From: Hyparrhenia diplandra
Taxonomy: Eukaryota > Streptophyta > Magnoliopsida > Poales > Poaceae
Reading direction: 5' to 3'
DNA: 64,000 bases
Assembly: GCA_015847255.1 (NCBI GenBank)
Contig: JADLZK010012650.1
Span: 1-64,000 of the forward strand
Positions 34,051-45,800 of this stretch are shown piece after piece; position 1 is the first letter of the stretch; every line of letters begins with the position of its first letter. The notes beneath the pieces are model-generated. The model saw only the letters and a list, made by a program, of their open reading frames with translations, was not told the DNA's origin and did not search any database. The translations under genes were made by a program, and so were the position numbers.

Positions 34051-35000
34051 TGGTGATACACATCCTTCACAACCATTAACATGTCTCACATATGGTAAAT
34101 TGAAGGATAAATGTTAAAATACGCTAAGCTAGGTAGAAAAATCTAAAAATTTGCATGGACAACTCATTTTGGTGTATGATTACGACATAAAAATTTCAAA
34201 TGATTTAGAGGACGTGATGATACACATCATTCACAACCATGAAGATGTCTCACATAGAGTCATGTGAGTCGGTGAGAGAGGTTAATGGTTATGATGGATC
34301 CATAGTATCACTTTGTCCAAATCATTTGAAAAATTAATTATATGGTAACGGCGACAAACTATGATGTTGTGTGCATTTATATAATTTTTTCTGAACATTT
34401 TTACCTATTATTGTGATTATTTTATGGTAAATTAAAGGAAAAATGAAAACAAACCCTATGCTAGGTAGGAAAATCTAAAAATTTGTATGGACCACTCATT
34501 TTGGTGTACCATCATGACATAAAATTTTCAGATGATTTATAGAATATGATGATACACATCCTTCACAACCATGAAGATGTCTCACATAGAGCCATGTGAG
34601 TTAGTGAGAGAGGTTCATGGTTGTGATGGATCCATAGTGTCACTTTGTCCAAATCATTTTAAAAAATTAATTACATGGTAAAGGCGACAAACTATGATGT
34701 TTTGTGCATTTATACAATTTTTGAATATTTTTACCTATTATTGTGATTATTTTATGGTAAATTGAAGAAAAATGAAAAAAACCTATGTTAGGTAGAAAAA
34801 TCAAAAAACTTGTATGGACCACTCATTTTGATGTACGATCATGACATAAAATTTTTAAATGATTTAGAGAATTTGGTGATACACATCCTTCGAGAACCAT
34901 GAACAAGTCTCACATGTAATCATAGTGTAAGTGAGAGATGTTGATGGTTACGATGGATGCATAGTTGCACATAGTTTAAATCCTTTAAAATTTTAACGAC
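34050..35000. repeat. Tandem repeat, ~330-bp unit, about three copies
   Basis: TGATACACATCCTTCACAAC-type starts recur at about 34053, 34218, 34549 and 34878. The last two intervals are about 330 bases; the first is about 165, so the first copy has lost half a unit. Each unit contains CATGAAGATGTCTCACATAG, GGATCCATAGT.TCACTTTGT and TTTTATGGTAAATT. It is a small local array of satellite type, diverged between copies. Confidence 0.88.
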
Positions 35001-35555
35001 ATGGTTGTACCCATATATTTAAACTAAAACAAAGGTTAAAATGGCAAAAAAATAAATTAATAAAGAGAAAGGGAAATATAAACAAATAACCAAAAAATCT
35101 TGTAAAAACAAAAAAATAGGTTCCTTTTATGGGTTGAACCCGGGAGATGAGGTTTATGGGCCTTACCATTGCGCTTACCGACATGTATTTGTTTCTTGTC
35201 CAACGTTGTACATTTTATACATTAGTCGAGGATCGGGAGCCGGCCCACACCCCAACGCCCCCACGGTCCAGAGAGGTAATGGGCTGGGCCACATGGGTTT
35301 CTTAAGCCACTTTGCTCAGCCTAGTGGGAAAATAGAGCGTAGACCACATAAGGGCGATTCTTAATCCACCTTGCCTATCTAGAAACGAGAAACACAACTT
35401 AAATACCCAGCCATACTCGTCCCAACAAACTGTTCTCTACTCTCGTACACTATTGGCGCTCGTCACTTGTGCTTGGGCCTGTGTTGTCGGCATGCTCTGG
35501 GCTCTTTGCATGGTTGAGCCTGACCTAGCTAGTTGTCCTTGTCCAAGGCACCACT

Positions 35556-35556
<1 letters not shown>

Positions 35557-35603
<47 letters not shown>
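35557..35603. repeat. 47-base T run
   Basis: An uninterrupted run of 47 T. It may be the poly-A tail of a retroposon on the minus strand, but I found no matching target duplication. Confidence 0.9.
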
Positions 35604-35605
<2 letters not shown>

Positions 35606-36046
35606 AAGTCTTAGAATCGTTTAAAATTTGAAACAAATCTTAGAAACTATTTTATAAAAAGCATCTATCTACAAAGTCTTCCCGCCGAGTGTTAATCAGT
35701 CATCGTTCAGGGACAAAATTTCATGGTTCAAGTTGAATGATAGTATATTTGTCTACTCTAAACTCGAGTATACATTGTCAAGAGCACTCAGACCACCTTT
35801 GCAGTTGCGGACAATAAATCTGAGAATCAGACACAAGCACTTCCTCTCCACATGTACACTTGCACAAGAACATTCAGTTTTCAGTATACAGTCAATGGAA
35901 ACACTACAGCTGAAAATAGGCAGCAAAGATCATTGAAACATATTGGATTTGAGAATGAGAACATTGAAATTTTTTCAGTAATCATTACAATGCGCATGGG
36001 TTTCCATGGCTTTTCATCGTAATATAAGATAATTGAAATTTATTCG

Positions 36047-36378
36047 CTAATCATCGCAACGCTTACTGGCCACTGACGGCACAAACTGCAGACTAAGCAT
36101 GTCATCAGTCATTTCCAATGCCATTTCAAGTTCCTCAGTCCGACAAAACCCATAAACTAGAGTCCGGTATGTAACTTCATCAGCAACAATTCCTCTCCCC
36201 ACCATGCTGTGCTTCACCTCCACTGCCTCAAGAACACGATTGTTTCTGTTGTTTCTGCAGAGACCATACATCAACACATTGTATGGCACAGCACTGCCCT
36301 TGACACCCTTGCTTTCCATCCTCGCCAACAGTCCCCTTGCGCCATCCAAATTCCTTGTCTCACAGTAGGCCTCAAGAG
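36047..36378 (-). pseudogene. Pentatricopeptide repeat (PPR) gene fragment
   Basis: Minus-strand frame with about two and a half PPR motifs: MDGARGLLARMESKGVKG with AVPYNVLMYGLCRNN, then GRGIVADEVTYRTLVYGFCR with TEELEMALEMTDDML, ending soon after at a stop (36047). Upstream, a stop codon precedes EAYCETRN, so there is no start or targeting peptide. PPR proteins bind organelle RNA and normally have ten or more repeats; this is a truncated relic. Confidence 0.82.
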
Positions 36379-36698
36379 AGATTTAGCTTGTGAAGTAAAG
36401 CATGATCACTGCTTGCCTACTGCGTACAGCTAAACAATTCAGGGAGATAATAATTAACTAGCTGGCTCAATTTAGTTGAGATCACACTACTGCACAAGGC
36501 CTGGTTATTATTGCAGTGTCTAGTGCATGGAGCATACCTAATTTCATACTCACAACCTGTCTTGGACCCCTAAAATCGATCAAGGAATGTAAGTTTTACT
36601 GCAACCAAAGGGAAATACACCCTTCACCAATTGCCAAGTTCAGTCGCAATGAACGAGATTCCAACAAGAATATGAACTTGTAGATAGATGTAGCCAAA

Positions 36699-37253
36699 TT
36701 AATAGCAGCCTTTCTTCAACCTGACGATCTTGATGCTCTCGTTGCAGACCACCTCGGGGCTTCCGGGCAGGGGAGCGGGTGAAGCTTCCCGTCGTGGGGT
36801 CGGACAGGGCCAGCTGCCGCATCCGGAGCTGCCACCGTCGTGGGGTCGGACGGCGCCAGGTGCCGCATCAGGAACTGCCACGACGCAGTCCAGCCGTGGC
36901 GCACGGCGGCGACGAGCTGCGCTGGGGGCGAGTCGAAATGGTGGCCGGCGGCAGAGGTCTCCCTCCCTCCAGCCGCCACCACGTTTCTCCTCTCCCGACT
37001 TCTCTCGCCAGTCGCCATCCACCGCTCCCACCATCTCCCCAGCACCTCTCCACGGCGCGGCCTCCCCGGCACCTCCACGGCGGCGTGCCCCTCCACAGCC
37101 ACCACGGCGGCGTCGCGGCCCTTCCCAGCACCTAAACGGCGGTGATGGCCGGATCCCGTCCACGGCGACCGGATCCAAGCGGCGGCGGCGGACGGATCCA
37201 GGCGGCCCTACCCAGCAAGTGCACGGTGGTGGCATGAGGAACCCTAGAGGCAT
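36699..37253 (-). pseudogene. GC-rich gene fragment of unknown family
   Basis: A 184-codon GC-rich minus-strand frame begins MPLGFLMPPPCTCW and ends VVCNESIKIVRLKKGCY-stop. The end reads like a genuine protein C-terminus; the middle contains an imperfect duplication (GCGGCA...CTGTCCGACCCCACGACGG twice) and looks like leader sequence. A TAA triplet repeat borders it at 37260-37281. Probably a captured fragment; the family is unknown. Confidence 0.35.
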
Positions 37254-37799
37254 TTTTTGTTAATAATAATAATAATAATAAGAACATATTAGCTAACTAT
37301 AGTAAAACAAATCATGATCTCAAAACTATACTACTCAAAACATAATTATGAAGTTACCGTTTTTACCCTTAATCAAAAAAAAGAATTACGAGAATGTAAT
37401 TAACGCCTAGTCTTAATCCTCGAATTTGCGGAGGAAACGGGGAGGAAATTTTTCCCCATGGCCCACCGTCCATAGAGACATCATTTTCCTCCCGCTTTTC
37501 CTCCGACCTATTTCCTCCCGTTTCCTCATGCCTTCGTTGTCGCCGGATCTATCGCTCTCGATTCGATGTGAGCCATCGAATATTTTCTCAATTATTGTAA
37601 AAAATTTCTTTTCATTAAGGAGAATGTTTTCTGGGTTGTCGCGTTTGGCGCGGAAGGGAGGTACAAAGATTTACAAGTATTTCGGCCTCCCTAGGAGTAC
37701 AATCGTGATTACCGCGAGAGTTAGACAACTAAGATGAAGCGCCGCTTCCGACCCACATGTCGGCGGTTTGTTTGATGGTGGCTAGCGGGTTGGCTTGTG

Positions 37800-39290
37800 G
37801 TTGCCGTTTTATTTATTTAAGCACCTAGCGTTCCATTCTTTCCAAATGTGCCGGCGACGAGGGCGACAGGTGTCTCGCTCCCTTCCTTTTGTCCCGTGCC
37901 ATCTCGCCTCCATCGCTCCCACCAGCCCAAAAGCGACGCGTGCCCAACTGCGGCGACGATCGGGCGCCGCATTGCTAGGATGGTCCACCAAATTTGTGCG
38001 GAGTAAGAGCAGGAGGCGATGATGTGGTCGATGGTCTCGGCTCCCGGGTCGCAGAGGAAGCAGCTTGTCGCTCGCTTGTAGGCCATGCCTTTGTCTCCCC
38101 CGTCCGCCGTCCGGGGCCTTTTTTCTCACCGCCAGCCACGTAAAAGATTTTGACGCGCACGGTGCCCAAGTCTTCTGTCGCCGCGCACCGGGATCGGGTG
38201 GGAGCCCGCCGGGAGCGCCCTATAAGCGGATGAGGATGTGTAGGTTCGGTGGTTGTCCATCTCCGCACTAGGCGGCCATCCTCGCCCCGATAAATGGACC
38301 TAGTTGATGAGTTCCCACAACGCAGTAATCCCCGTGATCGTACGGGGGGATCCCGCCGTTATCCGTCCGCCCATGCGTGGTCGTGGAGAGCATCCGCGAC
38401 CGTGGTGGTGGATATGCCGCTGGAGACGAAGTCCGAGGGCCTTGGGGCGATGTCGCTAACGGCCTTCCTCGAATCCATTGGTCGGTCCAAAAGCAGTGGA
38501 GCGACCGCTTCCCGATTCGTGTAGGTGGAGGCGCGGAAGAATGCATGCACTTCCTTTGATATCCCGATAGGGGAGGTCCACCCATGCCCCGGTCTCATCC
38601 GTCTCCTATAGCCACAAACCGGGTCCGTAAGGCGATCGCGGGCCAGCCTTAGGTCCGGGACTCCTAGACCACCGAGGTCGGTAGGTCGGCATACCGCAGG
38701 GGCCGGGCTACCATGCATTTGCCCCCGTGACGGAGCCGGTGCCGCCGGCCCGTCTGAGGAAGCGGCGGATATGCCTTGATCTCGCCTATCGCCCAAGGCG
38801 GAAGGCCGTCGCTATCATGGTATAGATGGGGACAGCGCAGGACGGACTTGATCCATACAAGCCGCCAGCTTTCTTGCGTCTTGCCATTAGTGGTCCGTGG
38901 CAAGTCGAGAGTTCGCGGGCGATCAAGGCCCACCGCTGCTTGTATCTTGGCCTTGGGTAATTTCTTGGTGCTCGGGCCGGAGGTCCAGCACGTGATGGGG
39001 AAGTCCGACATCCGACATCCAATGATCTCGCTGAATGGCATGGCGGCTGTCATCGGCTGAGAATATTGATGTGATGGAGCACTTGTCGAGGTTGGTGTTG
39101 AGGCCCAAAGCGTGCAGCGAAGATGCGCAGGATCTCTTTGACCACCCTCGCCTCGGACCTCTCCGGCCGTAAGAAGATGATAACGTCGTCCGCATAGATG
39201 CTGCACCGAATCTGATAGGTGGCGACGGCATAGTAACTGAACTTTAGACCACGAGAGCCAGACATGGCCTAAAGTATAAACATATGACAG
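37800..39290 (-). mobile_element. LINE (L1-type) remnant: reverse transcriptase to zinc-binding end
   Basis: Minus-strand frames in order contain the reverse-transcriptase active site (CSIYADDVIIFLRPERSE, near 39170-39210), NTNLDKCSI, KLPKAKI, RLVWIKSVLRC, DGLPPWAIGEI, GKCMVA, DLGGLGVPDLRLA, and finally CFLCDPGAETIDHIIASCSY with QIWWTILAM (37970-38070), the zinc-binding terminal domain. At least five frame changes. The endonuclease and N-terminal part are missing: a 5'-truncated dead copy. Confidence 0.88.
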
Positions 39291-40129
39291 ACGAAGCTTC
39301 ATCCCCTGTGCATGCCTAAAGTATAAACATGGCCTAAAAGGATAACATTTTTCCTTTTCTTCGTTAGCCCATCCCAATGTACCTCGCTGTATTCTGTCCG
39401 CATCTCACTCTTACGGTACACACCTTTCCAATATAAACCAATTCCAACATGGTACAAGTTTGATTTATTTAATTAAGACATACTAACTAACAAAGGTGAC
39501 ACGACCATTGCATAAATTTTCGAGCCACGAGTCGCCTATTGTTGGACCATACAACGTACGAGAGTCATGTGTTAAACTGCGAAGTTCACAACACACATGA
39601 GCATGTTTGCCATTAAACCAAATATATGTTTAGTTTATTTTTTATGAAAAAATGTTTAGTTTATTAACTACCATGCATGGTATTCATTGCTAAGAAGAAA
39701 GGAAAAAGAAAATCAAAGCAAAAAAATCATATTCAAGAAAATTTCACAGGATATATTGAGTTCACAAAAAGGGAAATTTACATTTTGTACTAATTTTTTT
39801 TTCTCGATCACGCATAAGATTTCCACGTTTCCATGTTAAGAGGAGAAAGTTTTTGAAACATGGGGTGCCCAACGGAGTGAAGTGAGACCCGGCTCCCTGC
39901 GCCACCCACCCGCTAGCCTATTACTCGCTGAAACATAGTCTCTGTGTATAGTATACAGTCTCTGTGTACTAGAGTCCTGACATTACATTACAAATACACG
40001 TCACCATACGATAAACGTAATACGTACGTACATGATGATCTGACTGACTTGCTGACACGACGGCAGATCAGTAGTTTACCGATGAAAGCTGGGCTGGCCG
40101 ACAGCTAGCCAGCAAGCTAAGCTAATAGC
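39291..40129. other. Intergenic, no gene recognised
   Basis: AT-rich sequence with the 3' flank of PLAC8 copy 5 at its right end. CCTAAAGTATAAACAT is duplicated at about 39279 and 39316. Confidence 0.5.
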
Positions 40130-40764
40130 TTAGCGGCCCATCCCCTGCGCCGCCGGCGGGTACATGGCGGCGGCGGCCTTCTTCTGTGCGTTGACGTCCC
40201 AGCCGAGCTCAGGATCGAAGCCCCGGGCCTTGAGCTCCCTATACTGCTGGCAGAGCGCGCATGGCTCGCAGCAGAAGTGGACACAGCAGTCGCAGCAGCC
40301 GACGTCGGGGAGGCCGAGCTGCGCACGCATCTTGGAGCGGTACGTGCAGGAGTAGATCCACTGGCAACCCGTGAAACAGGCCAGCACCGTGTAGATGGCC
40401 CCGCGGCGCCGCACGACGTCGTGCCGTGGTCCACGATCTCCGCGATCCGGCCAAACGTGATGCACGGGCACCAGCACGTCAGGCAACCTGTTGGTTTGCG
40501 TTCGTGTGCACGGAAACAACGGTTTGGTTAGATAGGTTTCAGGAAAACAGAAGCTAGGGATGTGGTGGATGGAACGGTGTGCTTACAGAGGCCGCAGTCG
40601 TCGAAGCAGGAGCAGAGACCGGAGGACCACTGGCTGGCCGCGACCGCGCCGACACCGGCGCCGCCGTGCATGGGGCTGCTGATGGGGATGCCGGTCACCG
40701 GCGGCGCCATCGCGGGCGCGCTGGGCTCGCTAGCGGCGGTGGCGGTGGGCTTGGCAGGATACAT
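40130..40764 (-). pseudogene. PLAC8/cell-number-regulator family gene, copy 5, single frame break in exon 2
   Basis: Exon 1 (40587-40764) is open: MYPAKPTATAASEPSAPAMA to WSSGLCSCFDDCGLC, donor GTAAGC. Exon 2 (40130-40487) begins CCLTCWCPCITFGR and reads to HGTTSCGAAG, where one base is missing in the C run at 40399-40402 (plus strand). The rest (AIYTVLACFTGCQWIYSCTY, RSKMRAQLGLPDVGCCDCC, ALCQQYRELKARG, QGMGR-stop) is intact in the next frame. One base would give a 178-residue protein, the longest of the five because of a longer alanine-rich N-terminus. Closest relative in the window is copy 4. This copy is the best candidate for a sequence error rather than a real mutation. Confidence 0.88.
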
Positions 40765-40901
40765 TCTTGCTGTTGCTTCGTCCTTTCCCGGCCTTCACTT
40801 GCGCAGTAGTGCGCCTCGCTCGGCTCTCGATCGTGCCAACGCAATGCAAGCTGCTGCTGGTTGCGTCGATCTGCAATGAGCGAGAGCCCAGCGGCCGGGT
40901 G

Positions 40902-40915
40902 CTCTTTACATAGGA
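40902..40915 (-). promoter_or_regulatory. Candidate core promoter of PLAC8 copy 5
   Basis: A minus-strand TATGTAAAGAG about 145 bases upstream of the ATG, in the same position as the TATA box of copy 4. The match to a TATA consensus is weak. Confidence 0.4.
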
Positions 40916-41138
40916 GCAGAGCAGCTGGGGGCATGGTGGATCATGATCAGGGCTCGGTCCAGCAATCCTAAAGCTAAAGGCGCGTAGCGACATGCGACGA
41001 CCGGGTCCCGGTCTCGGCTGGTTTCGTACGTTGACCGACTTGGCAACAGCGACTGCGTTGGGTGCATTGGGAGAGGCTGGCTGGCTCTGCGTTCTGCAGC
41101 GCATGCACGGCAAAGGCATGCACATGTGCTCGATCGCC

Positions 41139-41360
41139 GGCGGTTGAATGCATTGCACTTGCACTGCTCAACCAAACGTTTGGCGGTTGAATGCATTGCA
41201 CTTGCACTTGAATCTTGAGCAACAGTAGGCTAGTTGTCGCTTCGATTATTATGTTTCGGGTCAGTCAATGGCTCTACTCCCCCACTTGAATCTTGAGAGC
41301 AACAGTAGGCTAGTTGTCTCTTCCATTATTATTTCTCGGGTCAGTCAATGGCTCTACTCT
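41139..41360. repeat. Two successive tandem duplications upstream of PLAC8 copy 5
   Basis: GGCGGTTGAATGCATTGCAC is found at 41139 and 41182. The next unit, starting CTTGAATCTTGAG and containing CAACAGTAGGCTAGTTGTC and GGGTCAGTCAATGGCTCTAC, is found at 41207 and 41285. Both pairs lie within 600 bases upstream of the copy-5 start. Confidence 0.9.
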
Positions 41361-41583
41361 GCGGATATTTTCTCTATTTCATTTCATTCATTCATATTCA
41401 TATATGATATATATAACCAAAGACACACACATCATGATAGCCCTTTTTCCAAATTATATACGTAAGCTAGCAAGCTGACGGAAAATTATCTATATTTCAT
41501 TCATAGCCAAACACACACATGCACATTATTATAGTCCTTTTCCCCAATTGATTATGTTATGCCAGCAAGATGATGACAACTAA

Positions 41584-41754
41584 GGGTTTGTTTGGTTGAA
41601 AGACTTTTTAGTCCTTGACTAAAAAAATCCCTATTAACCAAACAAAAGTGAGGAACTTTTTTCACTATTAGTTCCTAAAAGACCCTCTTGAAGGAACTTT
41701 TTTAAAAAAAAAAGTCGGACTAAAAAGTCCTTAGACTTTGAACCAAACAGCCCC
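41584..41754. mobile_element. Tourist-type (PIF/Harbinger) MITE
   Basis: 171 bp with ends GGGTTTGTTTGGTT and AACCAAACAGCCCC, flanked by TAA on both sides. Subterminal ACTTTTTAGTCC / GGACTAAAAAGTCC forms a long foldback. Non-coding. Confidence 0.9.
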
Positions 41755-42199
41755 TAATTCGAAGGCAAGATCTATGGGCATCGTTTTCCTTGGAGAACTA
41801 GTTGTGGAAACCTTGCTTATGGTGTCTCCGGGTGGCTTTGGGGGTTTCACCGGTGACGTTTATTTTTAGTGGTGGTCTTTGTTGTCTTCTTCGTGAGTGT
41901 AGGTGTTTTCTTTTATTTGGTTTTGTTTGCATATGACTCCTTTATTATCAATTTTTGAGTCTTGACGATTATGAGGATCTCCCTAAGAAAAAATATACAT
42001 TTGTGATGACCCTCATAAAGGACAAGATGTGCTCGGGCTAACGGACCATTGACTTGCAGCTAATTAGTGGACACAAATGCAATTTGAGATCTCCGACTTC
42101 TGATCCTCTACGAAAGCACCTATGATGGGGCCATCCACGTCGCCCCGATTCTTTTCATTGGCTAATCACTTTTGCAAAAAGGCTCTTCTCTTTCCAGGA

Positions 42200-42850
42200 A
42201 ATTCTGTTCGGGTCCAAAAAACCTCCCTGTAAACAGTAACTCGGTTTTTTACTTTTTACCGTTTACCCCCCGTAATACCCAGACTCCTACACCCGAAGAA
42301 GAGAAAATTCCGATTTCGTGGTCATTTTTCATTTACCCGCCCGCCTGGACCTTTTGCAGAAACCCCCCACCGCTGCCTCCCACATATATACCGGCTCCCA
42401 CTCTTCAAAAAAAAAAAAAACGGCCTCTCTCTTCCTCTCCTCCCTCTCACGCACGTTCTCCCTCTCTCCGTCTTTCCGTGAGCGGCGGCGGCCGTGGCCA
42501 CGGCGCATGCCGGGAGGCGCGCCGGCCGCCCCATCTCCCTCCCCCACTGCCTCTTGCCTCCCTCTCCCTCTCCTTCTCCCCGCCCTTTACCCCATGTGGC
42601 AGATGCTCCCTCCCCAGCGCCGTCCTCCTCCTCCCCATCTCTCCCGGGCGTGCCCTCCTCTTCCTGTCCCTCTCTCTCTCCGCTCTCTCCCTCTCCCGAC
42701 GGCCCTCCTCTCCCCACTCCACGACGCCGGCCTGGATCTTCCTCGGCGCCGCCTCCTCCCTCCCCCTCCGCGTTCCTGTTCTGCTACAGGAAACCCTAGG
42801 TTTGTGTTGTGGAGAAAGGTTTGTGCGATCAACAGTTGAGCAGTTTCTTT
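42200..42850 (+). other. GC/CT-rich leader resembling a 5' UTR or first exon
   Basis: CT-rich tracts and GCGGCGGCGGCC lead to an AT-rich, intron-like region after GTTCCTGTTCTGCTACAGGA. Long open frames exist on both strands because of composition; none carries a recognisable domain. Its character matches the leader at 8120-8600. Confidence 0.35.
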
Positions 42851-45800
42851 GCAGCAGGTCTTGATTCAATACCAGATCAAAAGAATTTTTGTCAGTTGCA
42901 TATGATGTGTTTGATTGCATTTTTCAGTATATAGGTCGCTCAAATCATTCATGGTCCATTACAATTTAGTGTTGCTGCGCAATTATTTAGCGTTGGAATT
43001 GAGATTTTCTTGTGCAGGTTAAACTAGATGCTTGTATCGGCGAGGAATGAAATGGCAAAAAATTTCGTGCTCATACCTATACCTTCATGCTGCAGGTTAG
43101 CCTTTTCCCTTTTTTCCCAATGATATTCACAGATGTCTGTACCTCAACCAATTGTAAATCATGTTATGTGTATTCTAATCATTGCATGGCCCCTCTAAGC
43201 CTGTGGTACAGTTGTGCAGCTGCTAATAGTTGTCTTACTTCTGTTATAAAGCAGTGAGCTTTACACCAGTGGTAATTCATTTGACTTAGTTGCCTGTCTC
43301 AAGTAAATTAAACTATTGCTTATTCATTTATCACCTATTCATCTAGAGTTTACACTAATTGATCACTGAGAGGTAGGATATCGGCTATTGCAATCCTGTC
43401 CTTCTACCTCTCATTCTCATGCCACTATATGATGATTTACGTAAACTCCACATTTTTCACCAATAGTAATGCTACAATAGTATTGTTCATTGTTTTAAAT
43501 GGTTCCAGAAAATATGCTGCAGTACATGTAACTGAATAGCTGCCCTCCATATTTCTTTCTTCATGTTTTCTTCCATCTACGAGGCAAGTGTTTCATTTAT
43601 GTGCTAATATTGATTCCAATGAATAGGTGAAACTCTGAAATATTAAATATTTACCGTGCTTTGCTTCTCCGAATTTTCAGACACACAGGGTGCACCTCAC
43701 CAAATGACTTAGTTTGGAACTGAGGACCTATAGTTCAGGTACACCCATACAGGAGTGGTCGCGAACATATCAGGCCTCTCTGCTTTCTTACTGAAGGACT
43801 CATTGGTGGTTTAGTTAACAGACAAATAATGGGATGTCAAGTTAAAGCAGAGATGCATGCTTGAGAGGGCTACGAGGTAGACTTATTGCTTCCTGTCAAT
43901 TTACTTCGCCTATAAATATCAGCCCTCTAGATTTCCATTTCTTTTGTTTCTTTTTGATTTCCCGTTCTTGGTTAACCTTGAAGCAATATGGACTGGTGTT
44001 ATTGCTGCCTGCTTCGGAGGGAATATGGAAAAATATTCTTGTTTGAACGGTGAGTTCAGCTATTCCAGATCCTACTTTTATTTACTGAATGTGAGTACTT
44101 GTATTTTGCAAAGATGGACATAAATACAACATTTGAGAGGAGCATTGTCCTCTTCTATAAACTATACATTCTAATATATTTGTATCTACGATATTCTCTG
44201 TTTCGTAACTTGATGTTAACTTTTCATGTTTCCTTTTCTATATCATAGGATCAGGAAGATAATGAGGAAATTGGAACCTACCGCTAGGCTGCTACAGAAT
44301 TTTGCATGTGATTGTTCTCTAAATTGTTTGTTCCTTACAATCTCAATGTGTGATCGTACTTGCATATAAGAGTGTCCCAATTTGAATTCATTGCACCGCG
44401 TTGATTCTATTGTTCACTTATTGGGATTTTAGATATATACTGCCTGTAATTCTCAAAAGATATATACTGCCTCTGTTTTGAGTCCTTTACTTCAGGGAAC
44501 CGATTTGAAGTGGACCACAATGATCCTGTGGTCACTGTTCACTTCTTGGAATCTTAAAAGTTAAATATATACTCCTTTTGTTATAGTGCTGCCTTCATTC
44601 TAAAAGCGAGGTTGTTTTCCCTACATGCAAAGAGTATAGATAGATGCTTCTCTTCCTTAGGTCAACTATCCTTGTCCATGTCTTTGACACCATCCCTGGA
44701 ATTTGTGCTACTTCCTTTCCCAATATATTCTACATATCATATTATGATTAGGTGTTCTAATATATATTGTTGAAAAGCATGGTCATGTTGGTTATTAATC
44801 TATATAGAAATTCCCTCCCGAACAAATTTTTGTTCAAAAAATTTATTGTGGAAACCATTTGTATAATCCTAGCTTAGTGATTAATGGTGTGCCCTATTGT
44901 TTTACCACTGCAGGTTGTGCTTACCAGTGAACAATGATTATTGTTGCGACATTACTGGTTCTAATGTCTTGATGCCATGGGCAGATTATTTGGGAATCAA
45001 ACAAAATGTAAGTGCTTCTCAAGATCATCAGTAAGTATGGACCTATGTGTCGTGGGCAGTGCTTCTGCAGCAATACCAAAGGACATTGGCTTCATCAATG
45101 TATCCATATTTGTGTAGTACACTGAGATAGATAAGAGATAAATGAAATCATACAATCTTAGAATCTAAAATATCAGGCTTACCCTGTTTATGTTTGTTGC
45201 CTCCGACATCGGAAATAGCAAGATGAAACATACGTTAGAAGAAATAAAGAATTTATAGCTTCTTAATGTAGAAGATAACCACCTACCTTGCTTGCCATGT
45301 CTTTTTATGTTGCCTACACAGGGATAGACAACTCTGCATTCACTTTAGTATCTCCATCCAGTTTGGCCTCAATTCAGTTCTATTTTAAGGCTCTGTCTAT
45401 GCCTTAATTGCTTGGCGATGTGTCTTTTTTGTTATTATATGCAAGGTTGAAGTTTCAGAGCATACAAGTTCTTGGGCAATCCCCCCCCCCAGAGAATGTT
45501 TGTAATCATAGGTAAACACACATCTACAAAATCATCTTGCTTTCTTCTCTGATCTGGAGCCACCTTTTTAGAGTACAAAATATGACCTCTATATAACTGC
45601 TTCCTGATTTTAAAGGGTCGGTTCACCTTTTTACATTATCATTTAATTCCAAACTGTAAGAGAACTTTTGTCATCATAGATAAACACACATATATTCTCT
45701 GATCTAGGGCCACCTTTTTAGAGTACAAAATATGACCTCTATATAAGCGCTTGCTGATTTTAGGGGGTCGCTCCACCTTGAAGAGTGTATCAACCAGAGT

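Noticed and set aside
42172..42864. 230-codon plus-strand frame in the GC/CT-rich leader
   Set aside because: Pyrimidine-rich composition leaves several frames open on both strands; proline/serine/leucine repeats without a domain point to UTR-like DNA.
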